Shown here in pieces: positions 34,081 to 42,158 of a DNA stretch of 64,000 bases (positions are counted from its first letter, which is position 1; every line of letters starts with the position of its first letter). The stretch is taken from positions 2,294,001-2,358,000 of the forward strand of contig NZ_CP179203.1 in the NCBI RefSeq assembly GCF_051201625.1, given 5' to 3'. The notes under the pieces are model-generated. The model ran no database searches, was not told where the DNA came from, and saw nothing but the letters and a program-made list of their open reading frames with translations. Source of the DNA: Shimia sp051201625 (GTDB taxonomy: Bacteria; Pseudomonadota; Alphaproteobacteria; Rhodobacterales; Rhodobacteraceae). The position numbers and the translations under genes were made by a program.

Positions 34081-35301
34081 ATGACTGAAAAAGTTTCCAT
34101 GCATCGGATTGAATTCATTGCTCTTTGCGCAATGCTGTTTGCGACTGTCGCATTCTCAATTGATGCGATGCTGCCTGCTCTACCCGAGATTGGACGAGAC
34201 TTGAGCAGCGACAACCCAAACCGCGCGCAGCTTATCCTGACAAGTTACGTGTTGGGTATGGGCATCGGGACCTTCTTTTCCGGCCCTCTTTCCGACAGGT
34301 TTGGGCGCAAACCAGTGCTTATTGTTGGGGCAGTGATTTATTGCTTCAGTGCGTTTATTGCTTGGCTGAGCCAATCACTCGAGGTAATCCTGATAGCGCG
34401 TACAATCCAAGGTATTGGCACAGCCGGTCCGCGCATTGTTACTATAGCCATAATCCGAGATTTGTTCGTAGGCCGGGAAATGGCCCGGATTATTTCTTTT
34501 GCTATGATGATTTTTACGATTGTTCCTGCCATTGCACCAGCGTTGGGTGCAATTATCATTAGTTTTTCAGGATGGCGTAGTATCTTCTTAGCCTTCATTT
34601 TGTTTTCTTTAATAACAGTTGCTTGGGTCGTTGTACGCCTACCCGAACCCTTACGATTGGAGGATCGTCGCCCTTTCAGTATCCAAAAACTTATCTCAGG
34701 CGTGTTTGAGATGTCACGGATAGCATCCGTACGCGCTTCAATTCTGGTACAGTCCCTAATTTTTGGAACTTTGTTTGGAATGCTTAGCTCAATACAGCAG
34801 GTTTACGACATCACCTTTGGTCATGGCGAAGATTTTCACCTTTGGTTCGCTGGTGTCGCCCTACTCTCTGGCAGTGCAAGTTTCCTAAATGCACGACTTG
34901 TTATGCGACTCGGTATGCGGTTTATCATCACCGTCGCGACGGGAGTACAAACATTGGTCGCGGGTATTATGTTACTCACATCAGTTATGATCCCCACAGG
35001 AGAGACTTTGTTTTATATATTCGTACTGTGGCAGGCATCCATTTTCTTTGGGGTAGGAATGACCCTTGGCAATCTAAATGCTTTGGCAATGGAACCCCTC
35101 GGACACATGGCCGGAACCGCCGCTAGTGTCTTGGGGGCAATTTCAACAATCTTGGGCGCTTTGATCGCCGTACCAATAGGATTAGCTTTTAATGGAACCG
35201 TGATCCCCCTATCTGGGGCAGTGACCGCCTGCTCAGCCATTAGCTTTTTATTGATGTTAAGAATGCAGGTTTTCGAGAAGACGAGGAAAACAACAACTTA
35301 A
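34081..35301 (+). CDS. Bcr/CflA-type MFS drug exporter
   Basis: A 406-residue transporter with about twelve hydrophobic segments, starting at the ATG at 34081 (an ATG at 34099 is also possible). Segment 1 carries FSIDAMLPALPEIGRDL, and loop 2-3 carries the MFS motif A, GPLSDRFGRKPVL. The fourth segment ARTIQGIGTAGPRIVTIAIIRDLF matches Bcr/CflA proton-driven exporters of bicyclomycin, chloramphenicol and similar compounds. It converges on mfd. Actual substrate unknown. Confidence 0.9.
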   Translation: MTEKVSMHRIEFIALCAMLFATVAFSIDAMLPALPEIGRDLSSDNPNRAQLILTSYVLGMGIGTFFSGPLSDRFGRKPVLIVGAVIYCFSAFIAWLSQSLEVILIARTIQGIGTAGPRIVTIAIIRDLFVGREMARIISFAMMIFTIVPAIAPALGAIIISFSGWRSIFLAFILFSLITVAWVVVRLPEPLRLEDRRPFSIQKLISGVFEMSRIASVRASILVQSLIFGTLFGMLSSIQQVYDITFGHGEDFHLWFAGVALLSGSASFLNARLVMRLGMRFIITVATGVQTLVAGIMLLTSVMIPTGETLFYIFVLWQASIFFGVGMTLGNLNALAMEPLGHMAGTAASVLGAISTILGALIAVPIGLAFNGTVIPLSGAVTACSAISFLLMLRMQVFEKTRKTTT

Positions 35302-35335
35302 AATAGAAATCAACGACCAATTGAATGACACACCC

Positions 35336-38300
35336 TCAAGGTTTCTTGGTCTTAGACTGTTTCTTTTTAGCAGCAACTTTAATAGCAAGATCTCGCGCAA
35401 TACTGAAAGCACCTTTGATTTTGTAACCGTCATTTTGCCAGTCTCTTTTGATGATAATTTTATTGTCACGTACTTTTGCCAAGCCACGCTGATCTTGGAT
35501 AAATTCGACCAATCCCTGAGGTGAGGCGAATTTGTCGTTATGAAATTGGATTGTTGCACCCTTGGGGCCACCATCCAAACGGCGAATACCAGCTTTTTTA
35601 CACATAGCTTTGATGCGCACAACGAGCAGCAACATGTTAACTTCTTTTGGCAACTTTCCAAACCTATCAATTAATTCCGCGGCAAATCCTTCGAGTTCCA
35701 CCTTGCCTTCCAATCCGCTAAGTCGACGATAAAGGCCCAGTCGAACATCAAGGTCTGGCACGTAATCTTCCGGTATTAAAACTGGCACACCAAGATTAAT
35801 TTGTGGCGCCCATTGGTCATCTGCTTCTGATAAACCTTCCATTTCACCTGCTTTAATCTTGGCAATTGCATCCTCTAACATCGATTGATAGAGTTCGTAG
35901 CCTACGTCTCGTATCTGACCTGACTGTTCTTCTCCAAGTAAGTTGCCTGCTCCACGAATATCAAGATCTTGAGAAGCTATTGTAAATCCAGCTCCAAGCG
36001 TATCAAGTGAACCTAGCACCCGCAGACGTTTTTCAGCTGCTGGAGTCAGTGGAACCCTTGGTTTTGTGGTCAAATAAGCATAGGCGCGGGTCTTCGATCG
36101 ACCTACCCGACCTCGTATTTGGTACAGTTGCGCAAGGCCAAACATATCCGCACGATGCACGACCATCGTGTTTGCAGTTGGAATATCAAGTCCACTTTCT
36201 ACAATAGTTGTCGCAAGCAGAACGTCGTATTTTCCATCATAAAAGGCATTCATGCGATCGTCCAGTTCTCTTGCAGCCATTTGACCGTGTGCCACCACAA
36301 AGCTGACTTCTGGCACTTGATCCTTCAAAAATGCCTCTATTTCAGGAAGATCCCTGATACGCGGCACAACGCAAAAACTTTGCCCACCTCGATAATGTTC
36401 TCTAAGGAACGCCTCGCGGATAGTTACTGAGTCAAATTCGCTGACATATGTGCGGATCGCCAATCGGTCCACAGGTGGTGTCCCAATGATCGATAAATCG
36501 CGGACGCCTGACAGACTGAGTTGTAACGTTCTAGGTATAGGCGTCGCTGTTAATGTCAGTACATGAACGTCACTGCGCATTTGTTTCAGCCGTTCTTTGT
36601 GGGATACACCAAAATGCTGTTCTTCGTCGATTACCAAAAGTCCAAGATTCTTGAACTTAACATTTTTGGCCAGTAGTGCGTGCGTCCCGATCACGACATC
36701 CACAATGCCCTGTGCCATACCCTCACGTGTTTTTTCAGCTTCCTTCGCTGAAACAAATCGGGACAGGCTCCTCACATTTAAGGGGAACCCTCGAAATCTG
36801 TCTGCAAAACTTTTATAGTGTTGACGTGCCAAAAGCGTCGTAGGGGCAATCATCGCCACCTGCATTCCCGACATGGCAGCGACAAATGCTGCGCGCATTG
36901 CAACTTCAGTTTTGCCAAAGCCTACATCGCCACAAATCAATCGATCCATAGGTTGGCCGGAATTCAAATCCGCCATGACCTCCTGTATGGCACGCAATTG
37001 ATCGTCGGTTTCTTGGTAAGGGAACCGCGCACTAAATTCTTCCCAAGCATGATGCTGCGCCTCCAAAATTGGCGCGGTGCGCAACGACCTCTCAGCCGCA
37101 ACACGAATCAAACGGTCAGCAATTTCGCGTATGCGTTCTTTGAGCCTAGCCTTCTTAGCCTGCCATGCTCCGCTACCAAGTTTATCCAGCAGGCCCTCAT
37201 CATGGCCAAATTTTGATAATAACTCGATATTCTCAACTGGGAGGTAAAGCCGAGATTTTTCGGCGTATTCAAGACTAATGCATTCGTGCGCAGCACCAGC
37301 AGCCGTAATCACTTCCAGTCCAAGATATCGACCTACACCGTGATCTACATGCACGACAAGATCACCAGTCGATAGTGACTGTGCTTCCGTCAGAAAATTT
37401 TCCGCACGCCGTTTTTTGCGAGTTGCCCGTATTAGTCTGTCGCCCAGCACATCCTGCTCTGAAATCACTTTCAAATCTGCTGTTTCGAAGCCATGCTCCA
37501 AAGCCCAAACCGCTAGATGCAACCCAGTTTGATTGATCTGGCTTGCATTAGAAATTTTTATTGCGCCCTCCAACCCCTCATCATTGAGAAGCCCAGTTAA
37601 TCGTTCTCTAGCACCCTCTGAGTAGCTCGCCACCACTACGGGACCACTTTTGAGTTCCGCTCTCACATGTTGGGCTAAAGCGGCAAAAAGGCTGATGTTC
37701 TCCTGTTGCCGTTCAGGAGCAAAGTTACGCCCAATACGTCCGCCAGCGTCGATAACATTAAACCCAGTGGCGAGTTTCGACGGAGAAAACATTAATATTC
37801 GACGCGTGCTGACTGCTTTATCCCAAGTCTTATCGTCAATGTACATCAGCTTAGGAGGTACGGGTTTATAAACCGAGCCAAGGCGACTCTTTTGCTGCAT
37901 CGCATGTTTGCGTGTTTCATATTGGTCCTCAATCGAGTCCCATCGTGCAAGTCGCGCCGCAACAGATTTATCATCTAGCGAAATGATGGCCTTTGGAAGG
38001 TAGTCAAATATGGTCTCCAGGCGTTCGTGAAAAAATGGCAGCCAGTGCTCTAAACCTTGATGTTTGCGTCCAGCACTGACTGCTTCGTACAAGGGATCGT
38101 CAATACCAGCGGCTCCAAACTCAATCCTGTAGTTTTGACGGAACCTTGCGACTGCGGCTTCGTCCAAAATGACCTCACTGACCGGTGCCAATTCGATTTG
38201 ACCCAGTTTTTCTGTGGTTCGTTGTGTCACGGGATCGAACTGGCGAGCACCATCTAAAATATCACCAAATAAATCAAGCCGCACTGGCCCTTTGTCTCCG

Positions 38301-38800
38301 GGCGGAAAAATATCAATAAGCCCACCACGAACGGCATAATCACCTGGTTCAGTCACCGATGGAGCTTGCGTATAACCCATTCGAACAAGAAACGCACGAA
38401 GCGCAGCCTCGTTTACGCGTGACCCCACCTCTGCACTGAAGACTGCCTCCTGCAATAAGCTCCTTGCGGGCAATCGCTGGGTAGCGGCATTTAGCGTTGT
38501 AAGTAGGACAAAGCGAGCAGGCATACCGTGAACCAAACCAGCAAGTGTTGCCATACGCGTTGCAGATATATCCGCATTTGGCGAGACACGATCGTAAGGA
38601 AGGCAGTCCCATCCCGGAAACGTTACGACGGGTAAATCCGGTTGAAAAAATGCAAGCGCCGCACGCATTGCTGCAAGCCGTTTGTCATCTCGCGCTATGT
38701 GCAGCACTGCACCACTGTTTTGCTGTACTTGTTGCAGGATCAGTTGAGCATCAAACCCTTCTGGGGCACCGCCCACCTGAACGTGTTTTACATCAGTCAT
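35336..38800 (-). CDS. mfd: Transcription-repair coupling factor
   Basis: At 1154 residues from the ATG at 38800 (GGAAAAA upstream), this is normal Mfd length. Mfd pushes stalled RNA polymerase off damaged DNA and recruits UvrA. The N-terminal UvrB-like part contains ADISATRMATLAGLVHGMP and DYAVRGGLIDIFPPG. The RNA polymerase-interacting domain around YLGLEVITAAGAAHECISLEY follows the VHVDHGVGRY block. The RecG-like motor has GDVGFGKTEVAMRAAF (Walker A), VIDEEQHFG (Walker B) and GRVGRSKTRAYAYL (motif VI). It starts 15 bases after the stop of the small membrane protein gene. Confidence 0.98.
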   Translation of the reverse strand: MTDVKHVQVGGAPEGFDAQLILQQVQQNSGAVLHIARDDKRLAAMRAALAFFQPDLPVVTFPGWDCLPYDRVSPNADISATRMATLAGLVHGMPARFVLLTTLNAATQRLPARSLLQEAVFSAEVGSRVNEAALRAFLVRMGYTQAPSVTEPGDYAVRGGLIDIFPPGDKGPVRLDLFGDILDGARQFDPVTQRTTEKLGQIELAPVSEVILDEAAVARFRQNYRIEFGAAGIDDPLYEAVSAGRKHQGLEHWLPFFHERLETIFDYLPKAIISLDDKSVAARLARWDSIEDQYETRKHAMQQKSRLGSVYKPVPPKLMYIDDKTWDKAVSTRRILMFSPSKLATGFNVIDAGGRIGRNFAPERQQENISLFAALAQHVRAELKSGPVVVASYSEGARERLTGLLNDEGLEGAIKISNASQINQTGLHLAVWALEHGFETADLKVISEQDVLGDRLIRATRKKRRAENFLTEAQSLSTGDLVVHVDHGVGRYLGLEVITAAGAAHECISLEYAEKSRLYLPVENIELLSKFGHDEGLLDKLGSGAWQAKKARLKERIREIADRLIRVAAERSLRTAPILEAQHHAWEEFSARFPYQETDDQLRAIQEVMADLNSGQPMDRLICGDVGFGKTEVAMRAAFVAAMSGMQVAMIAPTTLLARQHYKSFADRFRGFPLNVRSLSRFVSAKEAEKTREGMAQGIVDVVIGTHALLAKNVKFKNLGLLVIDEEQHFGVSHKERLKQMRSDVHVLTLTATPIPRTLQLSLSGVRDLSIIGTPPVDRLAIRTYVSEFDSVTIREAFLREHYRGGQSFCVVPRIRDLPEIEAFLKDQVPEVSFVVAHGQMAARELDDRMNAFYDGKYDVLLATTIVESGLDIPTANTMVVHRADMFGLAQLYQIRGRVGRSKTRAYAYLTTKPRVPLTPAAEKRLRVLGSLDTLGAGFTIASQDLDIRGAGNLLGEEQSGQIRDVGYELYQSMLEDAIAKIKAGEMEGLSEADDQWAPQINLGVPVLIPEDYVPDLDVRLGLYRRLSGLEGKVELEGFAAELIDRFGKLPKEVNMLLLVVRIKAMCKKAGIRRLDGGPKGATIQFHNDKFASPQGLVEFIQDQRGLAKVRDNKIIIKRDWQNDGYKIKGAFSIARDLAIKVAAKKKQSKTKKP

Positions 38801-38815
38801 TTTAAATTTTTCCAA

Positions 38816-39346
38816 TCAACCCAGCGGTGAAAACTGAAAGTTTTGGTACATGCCCCAAAGTGAGGTAAAAAATATCGCAACTATGCCCAATATCTGAACA
38901 AAAAATCGTAAACGAGACAAATGCCTCTGCGTAGCTTTCACATTTTTCTCGTCATTTTGAATTCGTCTTGCGGTAATAATGCTCGCAGCACCTACGATTG
39001 ACATTGGCAGCACCAGTAAAAAGACAGCCTGTGCAAACTCAACCGAATACCCGAAACCAAGAACAGCCAAAGCCGTTAGAATAAAGCAGCCTATTGACAA
39101 CATCCAATATTCGAAAATATCAGCAAAATTAATTATTCGATTTACGTTGATGCGCAATATAACTCGAAAATCGTTTTCAGCCAAACCACTGACACGTTTC
39201 GACCGCAGCACCAAGTCCCACGGAACGCCCAGCACCCAGTGGCTGGCAGACGACCAAAAAACAGCCAGTACTATCCAAAACCAAAGATTAGAGAAGCTTC
39301 GTGTATCTATTAGCGCAACGACGGTTTCATGCCAGTTCAAGTCCAT
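38816..39346 (-). CDS. Small membrane protein (of the type annotated as a SufBCD component in Rhodobacterales)
   Basis: The ATG at 39346 has AAGGG upstream and gives 176 residues. The start DLNWHETVVALIDTRSFSNL is followed by four hydrophobic segments (WFWIVLAVFWSSASHWVLG; WMLSIGCFILTALAVLGFGY; AVFLLVLPMSIVGAASII; FFVQILGIVAIFFTSLWG). Relatives in this order are often labelled a component of the SufBCD complex, but no suf gene is nearby and the sequence shows no cofactor motif, so I treat the function as unknown. It is probably cotranscribed with mfd. Confidence 0.68.
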   Translation of the reverse strand: MDLNWHETVVALIDTRSFSNLWFWIVLAVFWSSASHWVLGVPWDLVLRSKRVSGLAENDFRVILRINVNRIINFADIFEYWMLSIGCFILTALAVLGFGYSVEFAQAVFLLVLPMSIVGAASIITARRIQNDEKNVKATQRHLSRLRFFVQILGIVAIFFTSLWGMYQNFQFSPLG

Positions 39347-39454
39347 AACCCTTTTGGATTTTTCTTCCACATACCTCGGCTCTGCGGCAATTCCTAGCCT
39401 TGCGATACGGGAAGTTCCATGGCACCACTTATCTTACAAATGTGTGAGGAACTT

Positions 39455-40456
39455 ATGAACGTTACACCACCCGCTTTTCCTATCACGCGCCTGCGCCGAA
39501 CCCGCCAGTCCGATGCCGTGCGCGCATTAGTCAGAGAAAATACATTGACTGTTGACGACCTTATCTGGCCAGTGTTCATTCGAGATGGCGAAAATATTGA
39601 AGAACCAGTTCCGTCCATGCCTGGAGTTGTACGCCGATCGGTAGACTGCATCGTTAAGGCCGCAAGAGAAGCGTATGAGCTTGGGATTCCAGTTATTTGT
39701 TTGTTTCCTTACACAAACCAAGCGCTGAAAACCGAAGATTGCGCTGAGGCGTGGAACCCAGACAATCTCTCGAACCGAGCGACACGAGCCATCAAAGATG
39801 CAGTGCCAGACATTGCAGTCATGACTGACGTTGCACTGGACCCTTACAACATCAATGGACATGACGGTTTCGTTTGCGACGGTGAAATAATCAACGACAA
39901 AACAGTAGACGCATTGGTCAGGCAAGCCTTGTCGCAAGCGGAGGCAGGTGCCAACATTATCGGCCCGAGCGATATGATGGACGGACGCATCGGCGCAATA
40001 CGTGCCGCACTTGAGAGCAATGGTCACCAAAATGTCATGCTTCTTAGCTATGCCGCAAAATATGCCAGTGCTTTTTACGGCCCGTTTCGCGATGCAGTAG
40101 GAGCGGCTGGCGCGTTGACAGGGGATAAGTCGTCCTACCAGATGGATCCCGCAAATAGCGATGAGGCGTTGCGCCTCGTTGCGCGGGATCTGTCAGAGGG
40201 AGCTGATCTTGTGATGATAAAGCCGGGCATGCCGTATCTCGATGTTTGCAGACGGGTCAAGGATACATTCGCCGTGCCAACCTATGCTTATCAAGTGTCC
40301 GGTGAGTATGCGATGATCCAAAGCGCTGCTCAAAATGGCTGGATTGACGGCGAGAAAGCCATGTTTGAAAGCCTATTGGCCTTCAAACGAGCTGGCTGCG
40401 ACGGAATTCTAACCTATTTCGCGCCGCAAGTAGCAAAAAAATTAAACGATCGTTGA
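39455..40456 (+). CDS. hemB: Delta-aminolevulinic acid dehydratase (porphobilinogen synthase)
   Basis: The ATG at 39455 with GAGG seven bases upstream gives 333 residues; an ATG at 39419 is less suitable. The Schiff-base lysines are K202 (SYAAKYASAFYGPFRD) and K256 (VMIKPGMP). The metal region reads DVALDPYNINGHDG (125-138), with D and A in place of the three zinc cysteines. This marks the Mg/K type found in alphaproteobacteria. The enzyme joins two aminolevulinate molecules to make porphobilinogen for heme, bacteriochlorophyll and B12. It diverges from the SufBCD-like/mfd pair. Confidence 0.97.
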   Translation: MNVTPPAFPITRLRRTRQSDAVRALVRENTLTVDDLIWPVFIRDGENIEEPVPSMPGVVRRSVDCIVKAAREAYELGIPVICLFPYTNQALKTEDCAEAWNPDNLSNRATRAIKDAVPDIAVMTDVALDPYNINGHDGFVCDGEIINDKTVDALVRQALSQAEAGANIIGPSDMMDGRIGAIRAALESNGHQNVMLLSYAAKYASAFYGPFRDAVGAAGALTGDKSSYQMDPANSDEALRLVARDLSEGADLVMIKPGMPYLDVCRRVKDTFAVPTYAYQVSGEYAMIQSAAQNGWIDGEKAMFESLLAFKRAGCDGILTYFAPQVAKKLNDR

Positions 40457-40565
40457 ACTGGTTGCACATCGTTGCTCTAGTGACAACTGACTTACTTGCA
40501 GGTATGTTGTATTCAACAGTTGGATTTAAACCGACGGCAACCCCAATTAAATTACAGGCAAAAAA

Positions 40566-41126
40566 ATGAACACGATTACAAGACGCGGCTTCGCTATTTC
40601 AGGCCTTGCGGCAGCGGGGCTCACAGCCGCATGTGGAAATGGAGTTGGCAGCAACAACGCCGATGAAATCGACAGACGCGTTGATGCGTCACTGGATTAT
40701 TTGTACAATGAGTACCCCAACACAACCGATCTGAGAGACAAATCAACAGGTATCTTGGTCATGCCCGTTGTAACGGAGGCTGGTTTCGGTTTTGGTGGTG
40801 GGTATGGACGAGGCGCCCTACGCGTTAAAGACGCAACCGTAGATTACTACTCCGCAACAAAAGGAAGCTTCGGACTTCAAATCGGTGCCGAGCAATATGC
40901 CCATGTACTGTTTTTTATGACCGACGGAGCATTGTCAGAGTTTCGCCAGTCAAATGGTTGGGCCGCGGGCGCAGGTTTGGAATATGTCGCTGCGAATGAA
41001 GGTGGAAACCTGAGCGCAGAAACCACCAACTTATTAGCGCCAGTCATCGCAGTTATTTTTGGACAAGCTGGCCTAAAAATCGGAGCAACTCTTGAAGGTA
41101 TTAAGTACACTCGTATTATACCCTGA
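40566..41126 (+). CDS. YSC84-like lipoprotein
   Basis: A 186-residue precursor. The N-terminus NTITRRGFAISGLAAAGLTA carries twin arginines followed by a hydrophobic stretch and a lipobox ending at C23 (LTAAC-G), so Tat export and lipid anchoring are both possible. The mature part has the YSC84 pattern: STGILVMPVVTEAGFGFGGG, YGRGALRVKD and AAGAGLEYVAANEGG. Proteins of this group bind lipids or sit in the cell envelope; their role is unsettled. It follows hemB by 109 bases and is convergent with the dehydrogenase gene. A second member lies at 408-1103. Confidence 0.82.
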   Translation: MNTITRRGFAISGLAAAGLTAACGNGVGSNNADEIDRRVDASLDYLYNEYPNTTDLRDKSTGILVMPVVTEAGFGFGGGYGRGALRVKDATVDYYSATKGSFGLQIGAEQYAHVLFFMTDGALSEFRQSNGWAAGAGLEYVAANEGGNLSAETTNLLAPVIAVIFGQAGLKIGATLEGIKYTRIIP

Positions 41127-41203
41127 TGCGAAATGTTTCGGCCAAAACGCGAGCGAATGCACTGCAGCTTGAAGATTGTGTAGAACAAAAAAAACGTAAG
41201 TAT

Positions 41204-42076
41204 TTAGCAGATATCACGCAGACGTTTGAGAAGGCTCGAGGTATCCCATCTTCCACCACCGAGCTTCTGAACGTCCTTGTAAAACTGATCCACTAGCGCC
41301 GTGACTGGTAAGCTTGCGCCATTTTCATTAGCAGTTGACAAACAGATATCTAAATCTTTGCGCATCCAATCTACGGCAAAACCGTGTTCAAATTCATCAT
41401 CCAGCATCGTTTCATATCGGTTTAACATTTGCCAGCTTCCCGCGGCACCACCAGCTATAACTTCAATTACTTCCCGCCCGTCAAGACCTGCTTTTTCAGC
41501 AAAATGAAGTCCCTCACTTAACCCTTGGACCAATCCAGCAATACAAATCTGATTAACCATTTTGGTCAGCTGCCCGGCACCACTCTCACCCAGTCGTCTT
41601 ATCGTCCGCCCATATGCGGTCATTAAAGGTTCCGCCGCGTCATAGGCGTTCGCATCACCACCACACATTATTGACAGGACACCGTTTTTGGCCCCGGCCT
41701 GCCCACCTGAAATTGGTGCGTCGACAAAGTCAAACCCGCGATCTTTAGCATTTGAATAAAGGTCGCGGGTCACCGAGGCCGATACGGTAGTGTGATCGAC
41801 AAAGATAACCCCCTCACGCATGCCCTCGAACGCTCCGTTCTCGCCTGTGCAAACCTCTCGAAGGTCATTGTCATTTCCGACGCAAGACATTACGAAATCC
41901 GCATCAAACGCAGCTTCGGCTGGCGTCTTTGCAAACTGGCCACCATACTCATTGGCCCAAGCCAATGCCTTGGCTGTAGTCCTGTTGAAAACAGTAACTT
42001 GGTGCCCCGCAGCCACAAGATGTCCCGCCATCGGATATCCCATAACACCCATGCCCAAAAAACCTACTTTTGCCAT
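41204..42076 (-). CDS. Beta-hydroxyacid dehydrogenase (3-hydroxyisobutyrate dehydrogenase family)
   Basis: A 290-residue NAD(P)-dependent enzyme. The Rossmann start is KVGFLGMGVMGYPMAGHL, the substrate-binding loop FVDAPISGGQAGAKNGVLSIM, and the catalytic lysine lies in GAGQLTKMVNQI. The family oxidises 3-hydroxyisobutyrate (valine breakdown) or reduces tartronate semialdehyde (glyoxylate/glycerate pathway); these cannot be separated by eye. No valine-catabolism gene is adjacent. It diverges from the penicillin acylase family gene. Confidence 0.9.
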   Translation of the reverse strand: MAKVGFLGMGVMGYPMAGHLVAAGHQVTVFNRTTAKALAWANEYGGQFAKTPAEAAFDADFVMSCVGNDNDLREVCTGENGAFEGMREGVIFVDHTTVSASVTRDLYSNAKDRGFDFVDAPISGGQAGAKNGVLSIMCGGDANAYDAAEPLMTAYGRTIRRLGESGAGQLTKMVNQICIAGLVQGLSEGLHFAEKAGLDGREVIEVIAGGAAGSWQMLNRYETMLDDEFEHGFAVDWMRKDLDICLSTANENGASLPVTALVDQFYKDVQKLGGGRWDTSSLLKRLRDIC

Positions 42077-42158
42077 TTGCTTTCACCTCGCAGCCTTTCG
42101 TCGTAATACTTGTCTCGCCTGAACAGGCAGAACGCAAGAGGCAATACGGAGCAGGTAT